Notes: generated by a model from the letters alone, not told the origin. Positions 52,325-61,694 are shown, counted from the stretch's first letter. The stretch: DNA of 64,000 bases from Agrobacterium fabrum str. C58 (GCF_000092025.1 NC_003064.2:434001-498000), one strand, 5' to 3'. Numbers and translations: made by a program.

Positions 52325-52957
52325 CTAACGCCGTAGCCCATCCATGACCAGCCGGACGATCCTGTGCGCACGATCGCGCCATTCGGGGCCCTCGGGTATG
52401 GAGTATATACCGAAAAGTGCGTTGAGTACGTCTGCAGCCTCGATGTCTCCCTTGACTGCATCAGCCTTGACGGCGTTGTCCAGCAGCCCTTCAAATGCGG
52501 TATGCAGTAGTTTCGAGCCCTCGGCAAAGAGGGTGGAATTGGATGTGAACAGCAGTTTCAGGCTATTGGCCATACCCCGCTTTGCCGCCATGTAGTTGAC
52601 GAAGCGGTTCATCCATTCTTCAATGGCCTCTGCTGGCTCCTCCTCCGCGATCAGGTCGCGCGCAGCAGTTGCCAACAGTTCCAGTTCGCGGCGATACACG
52701 CTTTCGACCAGATGTTCACGTGTCGGAAAATGCCTATACAGCGTGCCGATACCAACGCCAGCTCGTCTGGCAATATCCTCGAGTGAGGCGGCCGCGCCCT
52801 GCTCTGAAAATGCCAGCGACGCAACTTCTATCAACTTTTCTCGATTTCGCCGGGCGTCCGCACGCAACGGGGCCTCTGAAAGCGGTGGCTGCGTTCGCTC
52901 CTTGGGCACGTGAAGGGCACTCCATGAGAAATTGCTTGACGAATGATCGCAAGTCAT
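52325..52957 (-). CDS. TetR/AcrR family transcriptional regulator
   Basis: 210 residues. The HTH is NREKLIEVASLAFSEQGAAASLEDIARRAGVGIGTLYRHFPTREHL. The ligand domain (about 90-210) has the FVNYMAAKRGMANSLKLLF segment. The first 30 residues are extra, and an internal GTG at 52909 may be the true start. A 22-bp perfect palindrome begins 6 bp outside its start codon, so it probably represses itself and the divergent xdhC/pao-like operon. Confidence 0.9.
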   Translation of the reverse strand: MTCDHSSSNFSWSALHVPKERTQPPLSEAPLRADARRNREKLIEVASLAFSEQGAAASLEDIARRAGVGIGTLYRHFPTREHLVESVYRRELELLATAARDLIAEEEPAEAIEEWMNRFVNYMAAKRGMANSLKLLFTSNSTLFAEGSKLLHTAFEGLLDNAVKADAVKGDIEAADVLNALFGIYSIPEGPEWRDRAHRIVRLVMDGLRR

Positions 52958-52962
52958 TAAGT

Positions 52963-52984
52963 TAAACGGAGGCGCCTCCGTTTA
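52963..52984. promoter_or_regulatory. 22-bp perfect palindromic TetR operator
   Basis: TAAACGGAGGC is followed directly by its exact reverse complement GCCTCCGTTTA, with no spacer. It lies 6 bp from the tetR start and 148 bp before the xdhC-like gene. A palindrome of this length is typical of TetR-family operators. Confidence 0.8.
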
Positions 52985-53131
52985 TCGGTGCGCCCTTCGT
53001 TTCTTTAAATCATATGAGAGGCGAATGTCATGCCGAAATCAAAGAATGGCGCTGGCGGGCCCTGGCAAGTTAAGGGTTCTCAAGGAACTTAACGGCCTGC
53101 CGCTCATTCTGACCTCACACGGGAGGCGCTT

Positions 53132-54121
53132 ATGACGCAATCGGCCGATATCATCCGACATAACGGCGGTGCACCACGTTGGTTGCCTCGCAATGCCGAC
53201 ATTCCAACGGTGGCGGTGCCGCAAAAGGCTTTTTCGACCGATACCGCCTGCGACATCCTGAGCTTCGCCATCGCGAATATAAAGGCTGGGCTTCAGGTGG
53301 GCCTATGCACGTTGGTGGAGATACGTGGCGGCTCGTCGCGTCCGCTCGGTGCCCATATGGCTGTCGCCCAAGATGGACGTTATTGCGGCTACGTGTCTGG
53401 TGGATGCACGGAAGCGGCTGTCGCCGCTGAAGCCTTGCAGGCTATGAAAAGCGGCCATGATCGTTTCGTGTTGCTGGGTGAAGGTTCGCCCTTCTTCGAT
53501 ATCGTCCTTCCGTGCGGAGGCGGCATTACAGTTGCCATTCATCTTCTGAAAGACGTGGACCCTCTCTGTTCCGTCAACATGCTGGTAGATGGGCGCCGGA
53601 GTGCAACGCTTTGCTATTCACCCGGCCTGGAGGAGCTTTCACTCGGTTCCCCAGGTGCGCGAACTGGCTGGGATGGGGATATTTTTCTCACGTCATATCG
53701 GCCAAAACCGCGCGTCATTTTTTCGGGGCGCTCACTCGAGGTGGAAACAGCCGTAAATGTTGCGAAAGCCGGAGGATACGAGGTCATCTTTTTCGATCAC
53801 ACGGCCGGCGACAGCTTCGATAGCTCCCTGATTGATGCTGATACAGCCGTTGCGCTTCTGCTGCATGACCTGGATCTGGAAATGCCGATCCTCGGCGCCG
53901 CACTTGTTGCGACGCCCTTTTATATTGGGGCTCTCGGCAGTTCCCGCACGCATGAAAAGCGCGTCGAGCGCCTGCGGCAAATTGGTCATTCGGAAGAAGC
54001 AATCGCTCGCATCAAGGCACCGATCGGACTTTTCGGACGGGCGAGAGACGCGCAGTCTCTGGCCTTTTCGGTCGTCGCTGACATTGCGGCATCACGCCAG
54101 TCTTGCGTGATGCACAGCTAG
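53132..54121 (+). CDS. XdhC/CoxI-family molybdenum cofactor insertion protein
   Basis: 329-residue protein that binds the molybdenum cofactor and helps insert it, with sulfuration, into xanthine-oxidase-type enzymes. The N-terminal XdhC/CoxI domain has LVEIRGGSSRPLGAHMAVAQDG and YVSGGCTEAAVAAEAL. The C-terminal Rossmann domain has YIGALGSSRTHEKRVERLRQIG. The gene precedes the three oxidoreductase subunit genes and is probably in one operon with them. Confidence 0.93.
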   Translation: MTQSADIIRHNGGAPRWLPRNADIPTVAVPQKAFSTDTACDILSFAIANIKAGLQVGLCTLVEIRGGSSRPLGAHMAVAQDGRYCGYVSGGCTEAAVAAEALQAMKSGHDRFVLLGEGSPFFDIVLPCGGGITVAIHLLKDVDPLCSVNMLVDGRRSATLCYSPGLEELSLGSPGARTGWDGDIFLTSYRPKPRVIFSGRSLEVETAVNVAKAGGYEVIFFDHTAGDSFDSSLIDADTAVALLLHDLDLEMPILGAALVATPFYIGALGSSRTHEKRVERLRQIGHSEEAIARIKAPIGLFGRARDAQSLAFSVVADIAASRQSCVMHS

Positions 54122-54248
54122 ATCAAGAACAGAAATAGCCGTTGCATCGACAGGTTCGACGGATAGCCACAGGCAAACCATCACCAGAAGTTCCACAAGT
54201 GCCGCTCGCAGGTGTCTGGCGCGCACTTTCCGATGAGGGAGATGTCCA

Positions 54249-54782
54249 ATGCAATTTACAATTAACGGCACGGCAGTGGAGGTCGAAGCGGATATCCGTA
54301 CCTCGCTGCTCGATCTCATGCGAAACTACCTGGGATTTACGGGTACGAAGAAGGGGTGCGATCAGGGGGCTTGCGGCGCCTGCACCGTGCTGGTGGACGG
54401 CGAGCGTATCAATTCCTGTCTGGCCCTCGCGGTTCAATATCAGGGCCGCAGTATTACAACTGTCGAAGGCCTTGCAGCAAATGGCAACCTTCATCCCCTG
54501 CAAAAAGCCTTCATCGAGCATGACGGTTTTCAATGCGGCTATTGCACGCCCGGGCAACTCTGTTCCGCTATCGGCATGGCAGGCGAAATCGAACGCAACA
54601 TCCCCAGCGTCGTCACCGCCGATCTTTCGAGTAACAGCATCACGGTCGATGATACCGAAATCCGCGAACGCATGAGCGGCAATCTCTGTCGCTGCGGGGC
54701 CTATAACGGCATCGTTGAGGCCATTTCCGATACGCTGGTCCAGCAGACGGCGGTGCCGAGCGAAGAGAGGGCACGGGCATGA
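54249..54782 (+). CDS. paoA: [2Fe-2S] subunit of molybdenum aldehyde oxidoreductase
   Basis: 177 residues. The plant-ferredoxin type cluster cysteines are in CDQGACGACTVLVDGERINSC, and the second cluster in FQCGYCTPGQLCS and NLCRCGAYNGIVEA. No twin-arginine signal is visible, unlike E. coli PaoA, so a cytoplasmic enzyme is likely. It passes electrons from the molybdenum centre to the FAD subunit. It overlaps the next gene by 4 bases. Confidence 0.92.
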   Translation: MQFTINGTAVEVEADIRTSLLDLMRNYLGFTGTKKGCDQGACGACTVLVDGERINSCLALAVQYQGRSITTVEGLAANGNLHPLQKAFIEHDGFQCGYCTPGQLCSAIGMAGEIERNIPSVVTADLSSNSITVDDTEIRERMSGNLCRCGAYNGIVEAISDTLVQQTAVPSEERARA

Positions 54783-55768
54783 ATATCTTCTCCTATCATC
54801 AGCCTTCGGATACGGCTTCGGCAATCGCGCTCAAACAGGCGGGGCCGACCGCGAAATATCTGGCCGGAGGCACCAATCTTGTCGACCTCATGCGGGAGAC
54901 CGTAGAACGACCGGAAACATTGGTCGACGTCACGCATCTGTCCAGCATCATTGAACGACGCACCGATGGTAGTCTGCTGGTTGGCGCAGGTGTGAAGAAC
55001 ACGGCGCTTGCAGCGCATGATGCGGTGCGGGCTCAATTTCCGCTGCTGTCCCGTGCCATACTTGCGGGAGCCAGCGCGCAAATTCGAAATGTTGCGACAG
55101 TCGGAGGCAATATCCTCCAGCGTACCCGGTGTCGATATTTCTATGATAATGCCGCCCGCTGCAACAAGCGTCAGCCCAATTCCGGCTGCGATGCACTGGA
55201 AGGGTTCAATCGCTATCACGCGATCCTCGGTGCATCTGAAAGCTGCGTCGCGACACATCCGTCCGACATGTGCGTGGCACTTGTCGCTCTGGACGCGTCG
55301 GTTCACCTCCAGGGCCCCGCGGGCACGCGCAGCCTGCCGCTGCGCGATCTTCACCGTCTTCCAGGCCACACGCCGGAGATAGAAACCGAACTCGATACGG
55401 ATGATCTCATAACGGCCGTTGAAATTCCGTCGCTGCCTTTCGCAGGTCGGTCCACCTATCGGAAGGTCAGGGATCGCGCGAGTTATGCCTTCGCTCTCGT
55501 TTCCGTTGCTGCTGCGCTGGATGTGGATGACGCTGGCAACGTGAAAGATGTGAGGTTGGCGCTCGGTGGCGTTGCCCATAAGCCGTGGCGTGCGCTGAAA
55601 GCTGAATCGCGTCTCAAAGGCCAGCAGGCAAATGCCGAGAGTTTCCGGGCCGCCGCCGAGGCCGAGCTCGCAGACGCTATCGGCTTACAAGACAACGCTT
55701 TCAAGATCGAGCTGGCAAAACGGACCATTGTCGCGGTTCTTGAGGAACTGAAGGGAGAAAGCGCATGA
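54779..55768 (+). CDS. paoB: FAD subunit of molybdenum aldehyde oxidoreductase with extra [4Fe-4S] segment
   Basis: 329 residues. FAD binding is shown by KYLAGGTNLVDLMRE and ATVGGNILQRTRC. The stretch about 120-165 carries clustered cysteines (CRYFYDN, ARCNKRQPNSGCDA and ESCVATHPSDMCVAL), as in PaoB and 4-hydroxybenzoyl-CoA reductase, where it holds a [4Fe-4S] cluster. The C-terminal CO-dehydrogenase flavoprotein domain is present. Translationally coupled to both neighbours. Confidence 0.92.
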   Translation: MNIFSYHQPSDTASAIALKQAGPTAKYLAGGTNLVDLMRETVERPETLVDVTHLSSIIERRTDGSLLVGAGVKNTALAAHDAVRAQFPLLSRAILAGASAQIRNVATVGGNILQRTRCRYFYDNAARCNKRQPNSGCDALEGFNRYHAILGASESCVATHPSDMCVALVALDASVHLQGPAGTRSLPLRDLHRLPGHTPEIETELDTDDLITAVEIPSLPFAGRSTYRKVRDRASYAFALVSVAAALDVDDAGNVKDVRLALGGVAHKPWRALKAESRLKGQQANAESFRAAAEAELADAIGLQDNAFKIELAKRTIVAVLEELKGESA

Positions 55769-58068
55769 GCACCGATAGCCAGACATTGCCGGAAGCAGGC
55801 AAACTAGGCCGCTGGCAGCCTGCTGTTACATCCGATCCGTTGCTGCGCAAACATGGGGCGCTTGGGCAAGGTATATCCCGCATCGAAGGCCCCATGAAGG
55901 TTCAGGGCAAGACGCGTTTCGCGGCGGAGTTCCCCTACGACAATATCAGCTATGCGGCACTCGCTTTCAGTACTGTCGCGCGCGGTCGCGTCATCGATTT
56001 GAATGTAAGTGCAGCGGAAGCCGCACCCGGGGTTATCCTCGTCATGACCCATAAGAACGCGCCGCGGATGAAGGCGCCGTCCTTGATGATGTCCTCTCCG
56101 ACAGCAGCGGGGGCCAGCAATCTGCCGGTCATGCAAAGCGACGAAATCCATTGGAATGGGCAGCCTATCGCACTCGTGCTGGCAGAGACGCAGGAACAGG
56201 CGGATCACGCAGCATCGCTGGTAACGGCAAAGTATGAACTGTTACCAGCAGTCACATCTTTCGATGATGCGAAGAAATCGCCCAGGCAACTCGACAACCT
56301 GCTCGGCCAGCCGCCTTTCATCGACATCGGCGATGCCGAGACCGCGCTTGCCAATGCGGAGGTCAAGGTCGACCTCGTCTACCGCACACCGCGCCACAAC
56401 CACAATGCCATTGAACTGCATGCGGCAACCGTTGTCTGGAAGGATGATGAGCTTCGCGTGCATGATGCCAGCCAGCTGCTCGACCTTACGACAGGTCAGC
56501 TCGCGGATATTTTCGGTCTCGATGTCAGCAAGGTTCACGTGACCTCGCCTTATGTCGGCGGTGGCTTTGGTGGGAAATGCTTCTGGGACCATCAAATCCT
56601 GGCCTGTGCCGCAGCCAGACTTGCCGGTCGGCCCGTGCGGATCATGCTGTCGCGCGAAGGAGTCTTCAGGATCATCGGTGGTCGAACGGTAACCGAACAG
56701 CGCGTGGCGCTGGGCGCAAAGGCCGATGGAACGCTCGATGCGCTGATCCACACCGGGACGGCAGCCATGACGCTGCATAATTCTTGCCCGGAACAATTCA
56801 CCTTCCCCGCCCGCCACCTCTATGCCGCCAAGACGTTTCACATCGGTCAGGATGTCGCCGACATGGACATGCTGGCAAATACCTTCATGCGCGCTCCCGG
56901 TGAATCCGTCGGGACCTTCGCGCTTGAGTGTGCATTGGATGAACTGGCCGAGAAATTGGGACTGGATCCCATCGAGCTGCGACGACGGATCGAACCAGAA
57001 AAGGATCCGACGACAGGTAAGCCATTCTCGTCACGTTATCTGATTGAAGCCTACGAGAAGGGCGCAGAGCAGTTCGGTTGGAGCAAACGGAGCCAGACCC
57101 CACGCCAAAAACGTGAAGGCGAATGGCTCATCGGCATGGGATGCGCCACCGCGACCTATCCCTACCATCGGTTTCCCGGTGGTGCCGTACGGATCAAACT
57201 GACGGTGGATGGCCGTGTCACTGTGTCGACCGCAGTCCATGACATGGGCATGGGAACGGCCACTGCCCAGATGCAACACCTTGCGGCCCGACTGGGCTTG
57301 CCCCTCGATCATGTGACGTTCGAATATGGCGACAGCAAGCTGCCACGTGGTGTGATCGCCGGAGGCTCGACACAAACCGCCTCCATCGGCGGCGCGGTCA
57401 TCGCCGCAACTGAGGTCTTGGTGGAGGAGTTAATCAAGCTTTCCGGAAATGACTCTCCCCTTGCCGGGCTTTCGCTGCTTGAAGTCGAGGCAAGAGACGG
57501 GGGGCTTTCACACATAAGCGACAACAGCCTTTTTGAAAGTTACCAATCGATTCTCCGCCGGGCCGGCCGAGAAGAACTCGTTTGCGAAGCGGAAGCACCT
57601 GCACCAGCCGAAATGGAGGCCTTCTCCATGCATTCCTACGGCGCGCAGTTCTGCGAGGTGCATGTCAGCGCACGCACCGGTGAGACGCGCGTCTCGCGCT
57701 TTCTAGGTTCCTTCGATGCCGGGCAGATACTGAACAGCAAAATGGCCACCAGTCAGTTCAAAGGAGGTATCATCATGGGCATCGGTCTCGCTCTGACAGA
57801 AGAAACCAACTTCGATGAGCGAACGGGACGCATCGTCAACGCCTCCCTGGCGGATTACCATGTGCCAGTGCAGATGGACGTACCAGCAATCGAAATCCTC
57901 TACACCAATAAGCCCGACCCCCAAGCCCCCATGGGTGCACGCGGTATCGGAGAAATCGGCATCACCGGAGTTGGCGCGGCCGTCGCCAACGCGGTCTACA
58001 ACGCGACAGGCGTTCGCGTCCGCGATTTGCCCATTACTCTGGACAAACTGACGGGTGGACTGGACTGA
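55765..58068 (+). CDS. paoC: Molybdopterin-binding subunit of aldehyde oxidoreductase
   Basis: 767-residue catalytic subunit of the xanthine oxidase family. N-terminal domain IEGPMKVQGKTRFAAEFPYD and the molybdenum domain segments YVGGGFGGKCFWDHQ, MLSREGVFRIIGGRT and MRAPGESVGTFALE are present. The catalytic Glu is in GARGIGEIGITGVGAAVANAV. Oxidises aldehydes, possibly aromatic, to acids. It completes the xdhC-paoABC-like operon; the convergent gene at 58412 resembles MocA, which makes its cytosine cofactor form. Confidence 0.92.
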   Translation: MSTDSQTLPEAGKLGRWQPAVTSDPLLRKHGALGQGISRIEGPMKVQGKTRFAAEFPYDNISYAALAFSTVARGRVIDLNVSAAEAAPGVILVMTHKNAPRMKAPSLMMSSPTAAGASNLPVMQSDEIHWNGQPIALVLAETQEQADHAASLVTAKYELLPAVTSFDDAKKSPRQLDNLLGQPPFIDIGDAETALANAEVKVDLVYRTPRHNHNAIELHAATVVWKDDELRVHDASQLLDLTTGQLADIFGLDVSKVHVTSPYVGGGFGGKCFWDHQILACAAARLAGRPVRIMLSREGVFRIIGGRTVTEQRVALGAKADGTLDALIHTGTAAMTLHNSCPEQFTFPARHLYAAKTFHIGQDVADMDMLANTFMRAPGESVGTFALECALDELAEKLGLDPIELRRRIEPEKDPTTGKPFSSRYLIEAYEKGAEQFGWSKRSQTPRQKREGEWLIGMGCATATYPYHRFPGGAVRIKLTVDGRVTVSTAVHDMGMGTATAQMQHLAARLGLPLDHVTFEYGDSKLPRGVIAGGSTQTASIGGAVIAATEVLVEELIKLSGNDSPLAGLSLLEVEARDGGLSHISDNSLFESYQSILRRAGREELVCEAEAPAPAEMEAFSMHSYGAQFCEVHVSARTGETRVSRFLGSFDAGQILNSKMATSQFKGGIIMGIGLALTEETNFDERTGRIVNASLADYHVPVQMDVPAIEILYTNKPDPQAPMGARGIGEIGITGVGAAVANAVYNATGVRVRDLPITLDKLTGGLD

Positions 58069-58411
58069 CATCTTTTCCAGCGAGGGAACTTTGGTTCGCT
58101 CGCTGCGGAAAGCGGTTCAAACGATTGTTGGGTCGATATCATAATTGAAGGCGTGATTGATTGATCCACAAACTTGAGGGCGAAGACTACACCGACGGCC
58201 TTAATGGTCGCCGGTGTTCACCTACCTTCATCCGTTAGAGATGGATGGAGACAGTCAAGTCACGCAACTTTCGCACTACGCGAGATGGAATCTCACATCA
58301 GCCGCCTTATCGCAGTCCAGTCGGTCGAAGGGCAGTCCACGTTGCTGGACAGCGACTCTAGGCCCCTACAAGAAAAGTAGAAAGCAGCACCGCGTCCCCG
58401 CGCCGTGGACT
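58069..58411. other. Convergent intergenic stretch
   Basis: Between convergent paoC-like and mocA-like genes. A stem CAGCGAG/CTCGCTG around a 14-base loop (near 58079-58106) may terminate the pao-like operon. Short frames at 58174-58423 have no family likeness. No gene is claimed. Confidence 0.4.
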
Positions 58412-59074
58412 TTATGTTCTTAAAATGCCTCCGGCCGCCACAACAGCCTCTGGCGTATCAACGTCCAGATGCGCCGAATCCCCGATTTCGACATCAATGA
58501 TCCGCAACCCCGACGTTTCGATGATCTGCCGCGCGCCAACATCGCCTTCAAGGCGCATGACGGCACCGTTTAGTGATCTCGGAAGGATGACCGGGTTGCC
58601 ACGCTTGCCGCGCGAGACCGCGCGAACGATTGCCCGCCCGGAGGCCATGCGGAAGGCCGAGATCAGCGTGTCGAGATCGCCGATCGTCACGCCGGGCATA
58701 TCGGCGAGCATGACGAGCACACCATCCGCATCACACGCTGCCGGGGCTGAAAATCCCGCGATCAGCGAGCTTGCAATGCCAGACGCATAATCCGGGTTAT
58801 TGGTGGTGGTTACTCCCAGCCCGAGGAGCGCAGCCTCGATCTCGCTCCGCCTGTGACCAGTCACAACGATGACGGATGCTGCGTCAGCGGTGAGCGCGAT
58901 TTCTGCTGAACGGCGCACAAGCGGCTTACCATCGAATTCGGCCAGCAACTTGTGAGCCCCGCCGTCGCCCATGCGGCTGGCTTTCCCAGCAGCGAGGATG
59001 ATCGCCGCGACGGTCACCGGCCGACGGTTCCCCTCCGCTTTATCTTGCGGGGATGGGCGCGTCTCAATTTTCAT
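58412..59074 (-). CDS. MobA/MocA-like molybdenum cofactor nucleotidyltransferase
   Basis: About 220 residues. The nucleotide-binding motif is ILAAGKASRMGDGGAHKLLAEFDGKPLV, with the metal motif in VMLADMPGVTIGDLD. A C-terminal VKGKRGNPVILPRSL-like segment follows. MocA makes molybdopterin cytosine dinucleotide used by PaoABC-type enzymes, fitting the adjacent operon. ATG 59074 follows GGGAGGATGG; ATG 59104 is possible but lacks such a site. Confidence 0.87.
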   Translation of the reverse strand: MKIETRPSPQDKAEGNRRPVTVAAIILAAGKASRMGDGGAHKLLAEFDGKPLVRRSAEIALTADAASVIVVTGHRRSEIEAALLGLGVTTTNNPDYASGIASSLIAGFSAPAACDADGVLVMLADMPGVTIGDLDTLISAFRMASGRAIVRAVSRGKRGNPVILPRSLNGAVMRLEGDVGARQIIETSGLRIIDVEIGDSAHLDVDTPEAVVAAGGILRT

Positions 59075-59188
59075 CATCCATCCTCCCACGTTCATGTTTC
59101 TCACGAACCATTCATAATGATCTCCAATGAATGTAAATCTGCGGCTTGCGGGCTACACGCGATTTTTCGGCAGAGTTGCACACAAAAA

Positions 59189-59944
59189 TCACCTCGGTTC
59201 GCTGCGAAACTCGTCCATAACGGAACGGAGCACACGGTGATCAGGCATTTTGTCAATCGGTATGCCCGCTTCGTGAAACCACGATCCACCTGCCTCCGGA
59301 TGCGGGCCTGTCAGCACGACGATTCCATTGCCAAAATGGTAACGAGCCGCGGCAATATCGCCGTTCTGATAGGTGGCAATCTTCTTGAACCCGCGTATAT
59401 CTTTCGGCTCTGACATGTACGGACCATCCTGAAAGAAGACCGTCTGCTTTTCCCCGTTCCAACTCGTCGACACTGCCGTGCTGATGATGGAGCTTACAGG
59501 AAAGCCGGGACGGCCGACCTCAGATTCAAGCTCATCATCGATGAGGCCTATCCCCGATCCGCTCGCGAGGTAGGCGCCCATGCACGAGCCGAAAAAGCCG
59601 CCTCCTGCCTCGACAAATCTCCGGATCGCCTCCACCCGTTGCTCACCAAGGCTTTCAAATGCGGCGGGAATATCCTGGCCTCCGCCTGGCTGAACGTAGA
59701 TGTCAAATTTTGAAAGAGTCTCATCACTAATATCGATCTTCTCTTCCGCGCCGACGTAATCGACACTGTATTCCGGTCCGAGCGCCATTATCGATTTGCG
59801 CATGGTTTCGGAACAATCCTCGCAGCTGGCTGGCCCGCGGTAAACCGCAACTCGAACGATGCCTTCCCTCGCGTTGGAAGAAGTTGCACACCAGGTTGTC
59901 GTAGCAATTACCGTCAGTGTGGCGGCAATGGTTTTGATGATCAT
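59189..59944 (-). CDS. Secreted BPL_N (biotin-ligase N-terminal, GATase-like) domain protein
   Basis: 251 residues with a signal peptide (MIIKTIAATLTVIATTTWCATSSNA). The body resembles the BPL_N class I amidotransferase-like fold: VRVAVYRGPASCEDCSETM, DIYVQPGGGQDIPAAFESL, a nucleophile elbow GSCMGAYLA and NGIVVLTGPHPEA. The domain is typical of eukaryotic biotin ligases and also occurs alone in bacteria with no known role. Being exported, it is unlikely to act on biotin. The gene has no obvious operon partner. Confidence 0.83.
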   Translation of the reverse strand: MIIKTIAATLTVIATTTWCATSSNAREGIVRVAVYRGPASCEDCSETMRKSIMALGPEYSVDYVGAEEKIDISDETLSKFDIYVQPGGGQDIPAAFESLGEQRVEAIRRFVEAGGGFFGSCMGAYLASGSGIGLIDDELESEVGRPGFPVSSIISTAVSTSWNGEKQTVFFQDGPYMSEPKDIRGFKKIATYQNGDIAAARYHFGNGIVVLTGPHPEAGGSWFHEAGIPIDKMPDHRVLRSVMDEFRSEPR

Positions 59945-60053
59945 GCTTTCGTCTCGCTCATTTCGCGCTTGTGGGATCTATTATGAGGCACCAGCGGGCA
60001 TAAAACTGGAACAGGGCGACAGGGCCGTTCAATGCGCCGCTTCTCCCTGCGGT

Positions 60054-61511
60054 TCATGGTGTGGCCTTCATCACTGGCTCTTCTTCCGAGGCCTTATCTT
60101 CCTGAACACGCATACCCGCGCGTGGCTCGTCGGAGTTTTCACTAGACGGCAAAGTATCGGGTGTTGAATGATCGCGCGATAACCGGTCCTCAGGCGCCCA
60201 GGGCTTATCGTCATGGTCCGGCGATACACTGCCTGCGGTATCATCAAAAGTGCCCGCGTTCCCATCGTTCGAGTGATGTTCCAGCGGTGACGGAATAGCC
60301 GGCGGCGGTTCGTCCTGATCATCAGGAACATCGGGAGCCTGATCCGTTGAGTTGCTCTCAGGCAGCACCTCCGGCATGGTCCCGGAAGCTGCTTCAGAGG
60401 CGGGAAGCCCTGTGTTGCTGAACTCATCAACCTCCGGTGAGCCCGATTTCTGGTTTGCGGAAATGTCTTCGACGCTGAAGTTCACGCCTTGAGGAACAGG
60501 TACCACGGCGACGTCCGACAAATCCTCTTCGGGCATCGTCTGGTAAATGTTCGTCGTCTCGTTCGTGACGCTGTATATCGTTTCATAAGTGACGTTCTGG
60601 TAGGTCTCAGTTCGGCTTTCGGTCATGACCGGGCTCGAGATGACCATCGGTTCGCTGTAATAGCTGTCGGCGACACCTTGATAGTACCCGTCATAATATC
60701 CGTCCCAGTAGGTGTCGATCGACCGGTAGCTCTCAAAAGGGGCGACACTCACATAGTAGCTTGGGTAGTACTCCCTCGTGGTGAGTGAAAGAGCTGCGAA
60801 GGATCCAGACAGGACGGTCAGCGTAAATGAAAGGCGTTGATAGTCGTATGCGTTTGCAGGGGTGCTCTGCGTTATCGCAATTTCACGCCGCATCCTGATC
60901 ACTTCACCGCGAAGAGCTGCATTGTCGGCGACATCGTCCTCCAGCTGCTGCATTCTATACGACAAGTCGGCAACTTTCCTTCTGAGCGCCTGCACATCCG
61001 ACGCCGTTGCATTTGCCGCAGACGCCTTATGTTTTGCGAGAACGAAACGGCTCGAATATTCTGCCCAGGCTGCGTTGAACCGCTGGAGCGCGCGCGTTAC
61101 AGCATCGCATTTGGCGGATGACAGTGAATAGCGGGTCTGCAGATTACCGACCGCGTGGGACAGCGCCTTGGTCGCCCGCGAGATGCGCGACGCGTCATGG
61201 GCTGCAATTGCGGTTTCCAGACTCTGGACGGCCTGGGTTGCCTCTGTCAGAGCAGCGAGCACTGCCACCCCGCTGCGACGCTTGCTGTCCCCCTTCGCTT
61301 CACTGAACGAGAAAGCAATTTCCGCCAGCGACCTGCGCATGTCACCAAGAAGGGCTGGCGCATTCATGCGGACAGGTGAGCCGGCAACCGCCTGCCCCAT
61401 CGACAGCGATACGATCGCGGTCGCCGCGACGGTTTGCTGGACCAGAGGGCTGGCCGCGAGCGCGGCGAACAGCGGGGTGAGCGACACAAGTTTCAGTTTG
61501 CTTCTAGGCAT
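60054..61511 (-). CDS. Exported tyrosine-rich, coiled-coil hypothetical protein
   Basis: 485 residues of unknown function. A signal peptide or anchor lies at about 12-44, and helical repeats follow (about 50-170, LGDMRRSLAEIAFSFSEAKG). A clear coiled coil is at about 165-215 (VQALRRKVADLSYRMQQLEDDV). A hydrophobic segment (about 228-245) precedes a tyrosine-rich strip (about 248-295, YYPSYYVSV, YWDGYYDGYYQGV, SYYSEP). The last 150 residues are acidic, proline- and serine-rich, and probably disordered. It could be a surface or envelope protein. Preceded by the 51-residue membrane protein gene at 61539. Confidence 0.7.
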   Translation of the reverse strand: MPRSKLKLVSLTPLFAALAASPLVQQTVAATAIVSLSMGQAVAGSPVRMNAPALLGDMRRSLAEIAFSFSEAKGDSKRRSGVAVLAALTEATQAVQSLETAIAAHDASRISRATKALSHAVGNLQTRYSLSSAKCDAVTRALQRFNAAWAEYSSRFVLAKHKASAANATASDVQALRRKVADLSYRMQQLEDDVADNAALRGEVIRMRREIAITQSTPANAYDYQRLSFTLTVLSGSFAALSLTTREYYPSYYVSVAPFESYRSIDTYWDGYYDGYYQGVADSYYSEPMVISSPVMTESRTETYQNVTYETIYSVTNETTNIYQTMPEEDLSDVAVVPVPQGVNFSVEDISANQKSGSPEVDEFSNTGLPASEAASGTMPEVLPESNSTDQAPDVPDDQDEPPPAIPSPLEHHSNDGNAGTFDDTAGSVSPDHDDKPWAPEDRLSRDHSTPDTLPSSENSDEPRAGMRVQEDKASEEEPVMKATP

Positions 61512-61538
61512 TTTCAGATCTCCTGTTTCAATTGTGTC

Positions 61539-61694
61539 TCAGCGCAGGAGGGCGCAATCCGTGTATGTCCGGTCGCGGCACTTTAAGGGCCCGTCTACGG
61601 ACCATCCCGGCGCGTTTCGTGTGGCCAGGATCGTGAGAGCAACCATCCAGAAGACGGCGACAAATACGGCGGCTGGAAGCAGGCGGATGAACAT
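61539..61694 (-). CDS. Small membrane protein (51 residues), unannotated
   Basis: The minus-strand frame from ATG 61694 to TGA 61539 reads MFIRLLPAAVFVAVFWMVAL and continues TILATRNAPGWSVDGPLKCRDRTYTDCALLR. One membrane helix is followed by an exported tail with two cysteines. Codon third positions are GC-rich like the neighbours, and GTGAGG lies about 10 bases upstream. It is 27 bp before the tyrosine-rich protein gene on the same strand, so the two may be co-transcribed. Not recognised as any family. Confidence 0.68.
   Translation of the reverse strand: MFIRLLPAAVFVAVFWMVALTILATRNAPGWSVDGPLKCRDRTYTDCALLR

Noticed and set aside
58174..58423. Short plus-strand frames after the molybdopterin subunit
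   Set aside because: Two overlapping frames of similar length, no ribosome-binding site and no family likeness.
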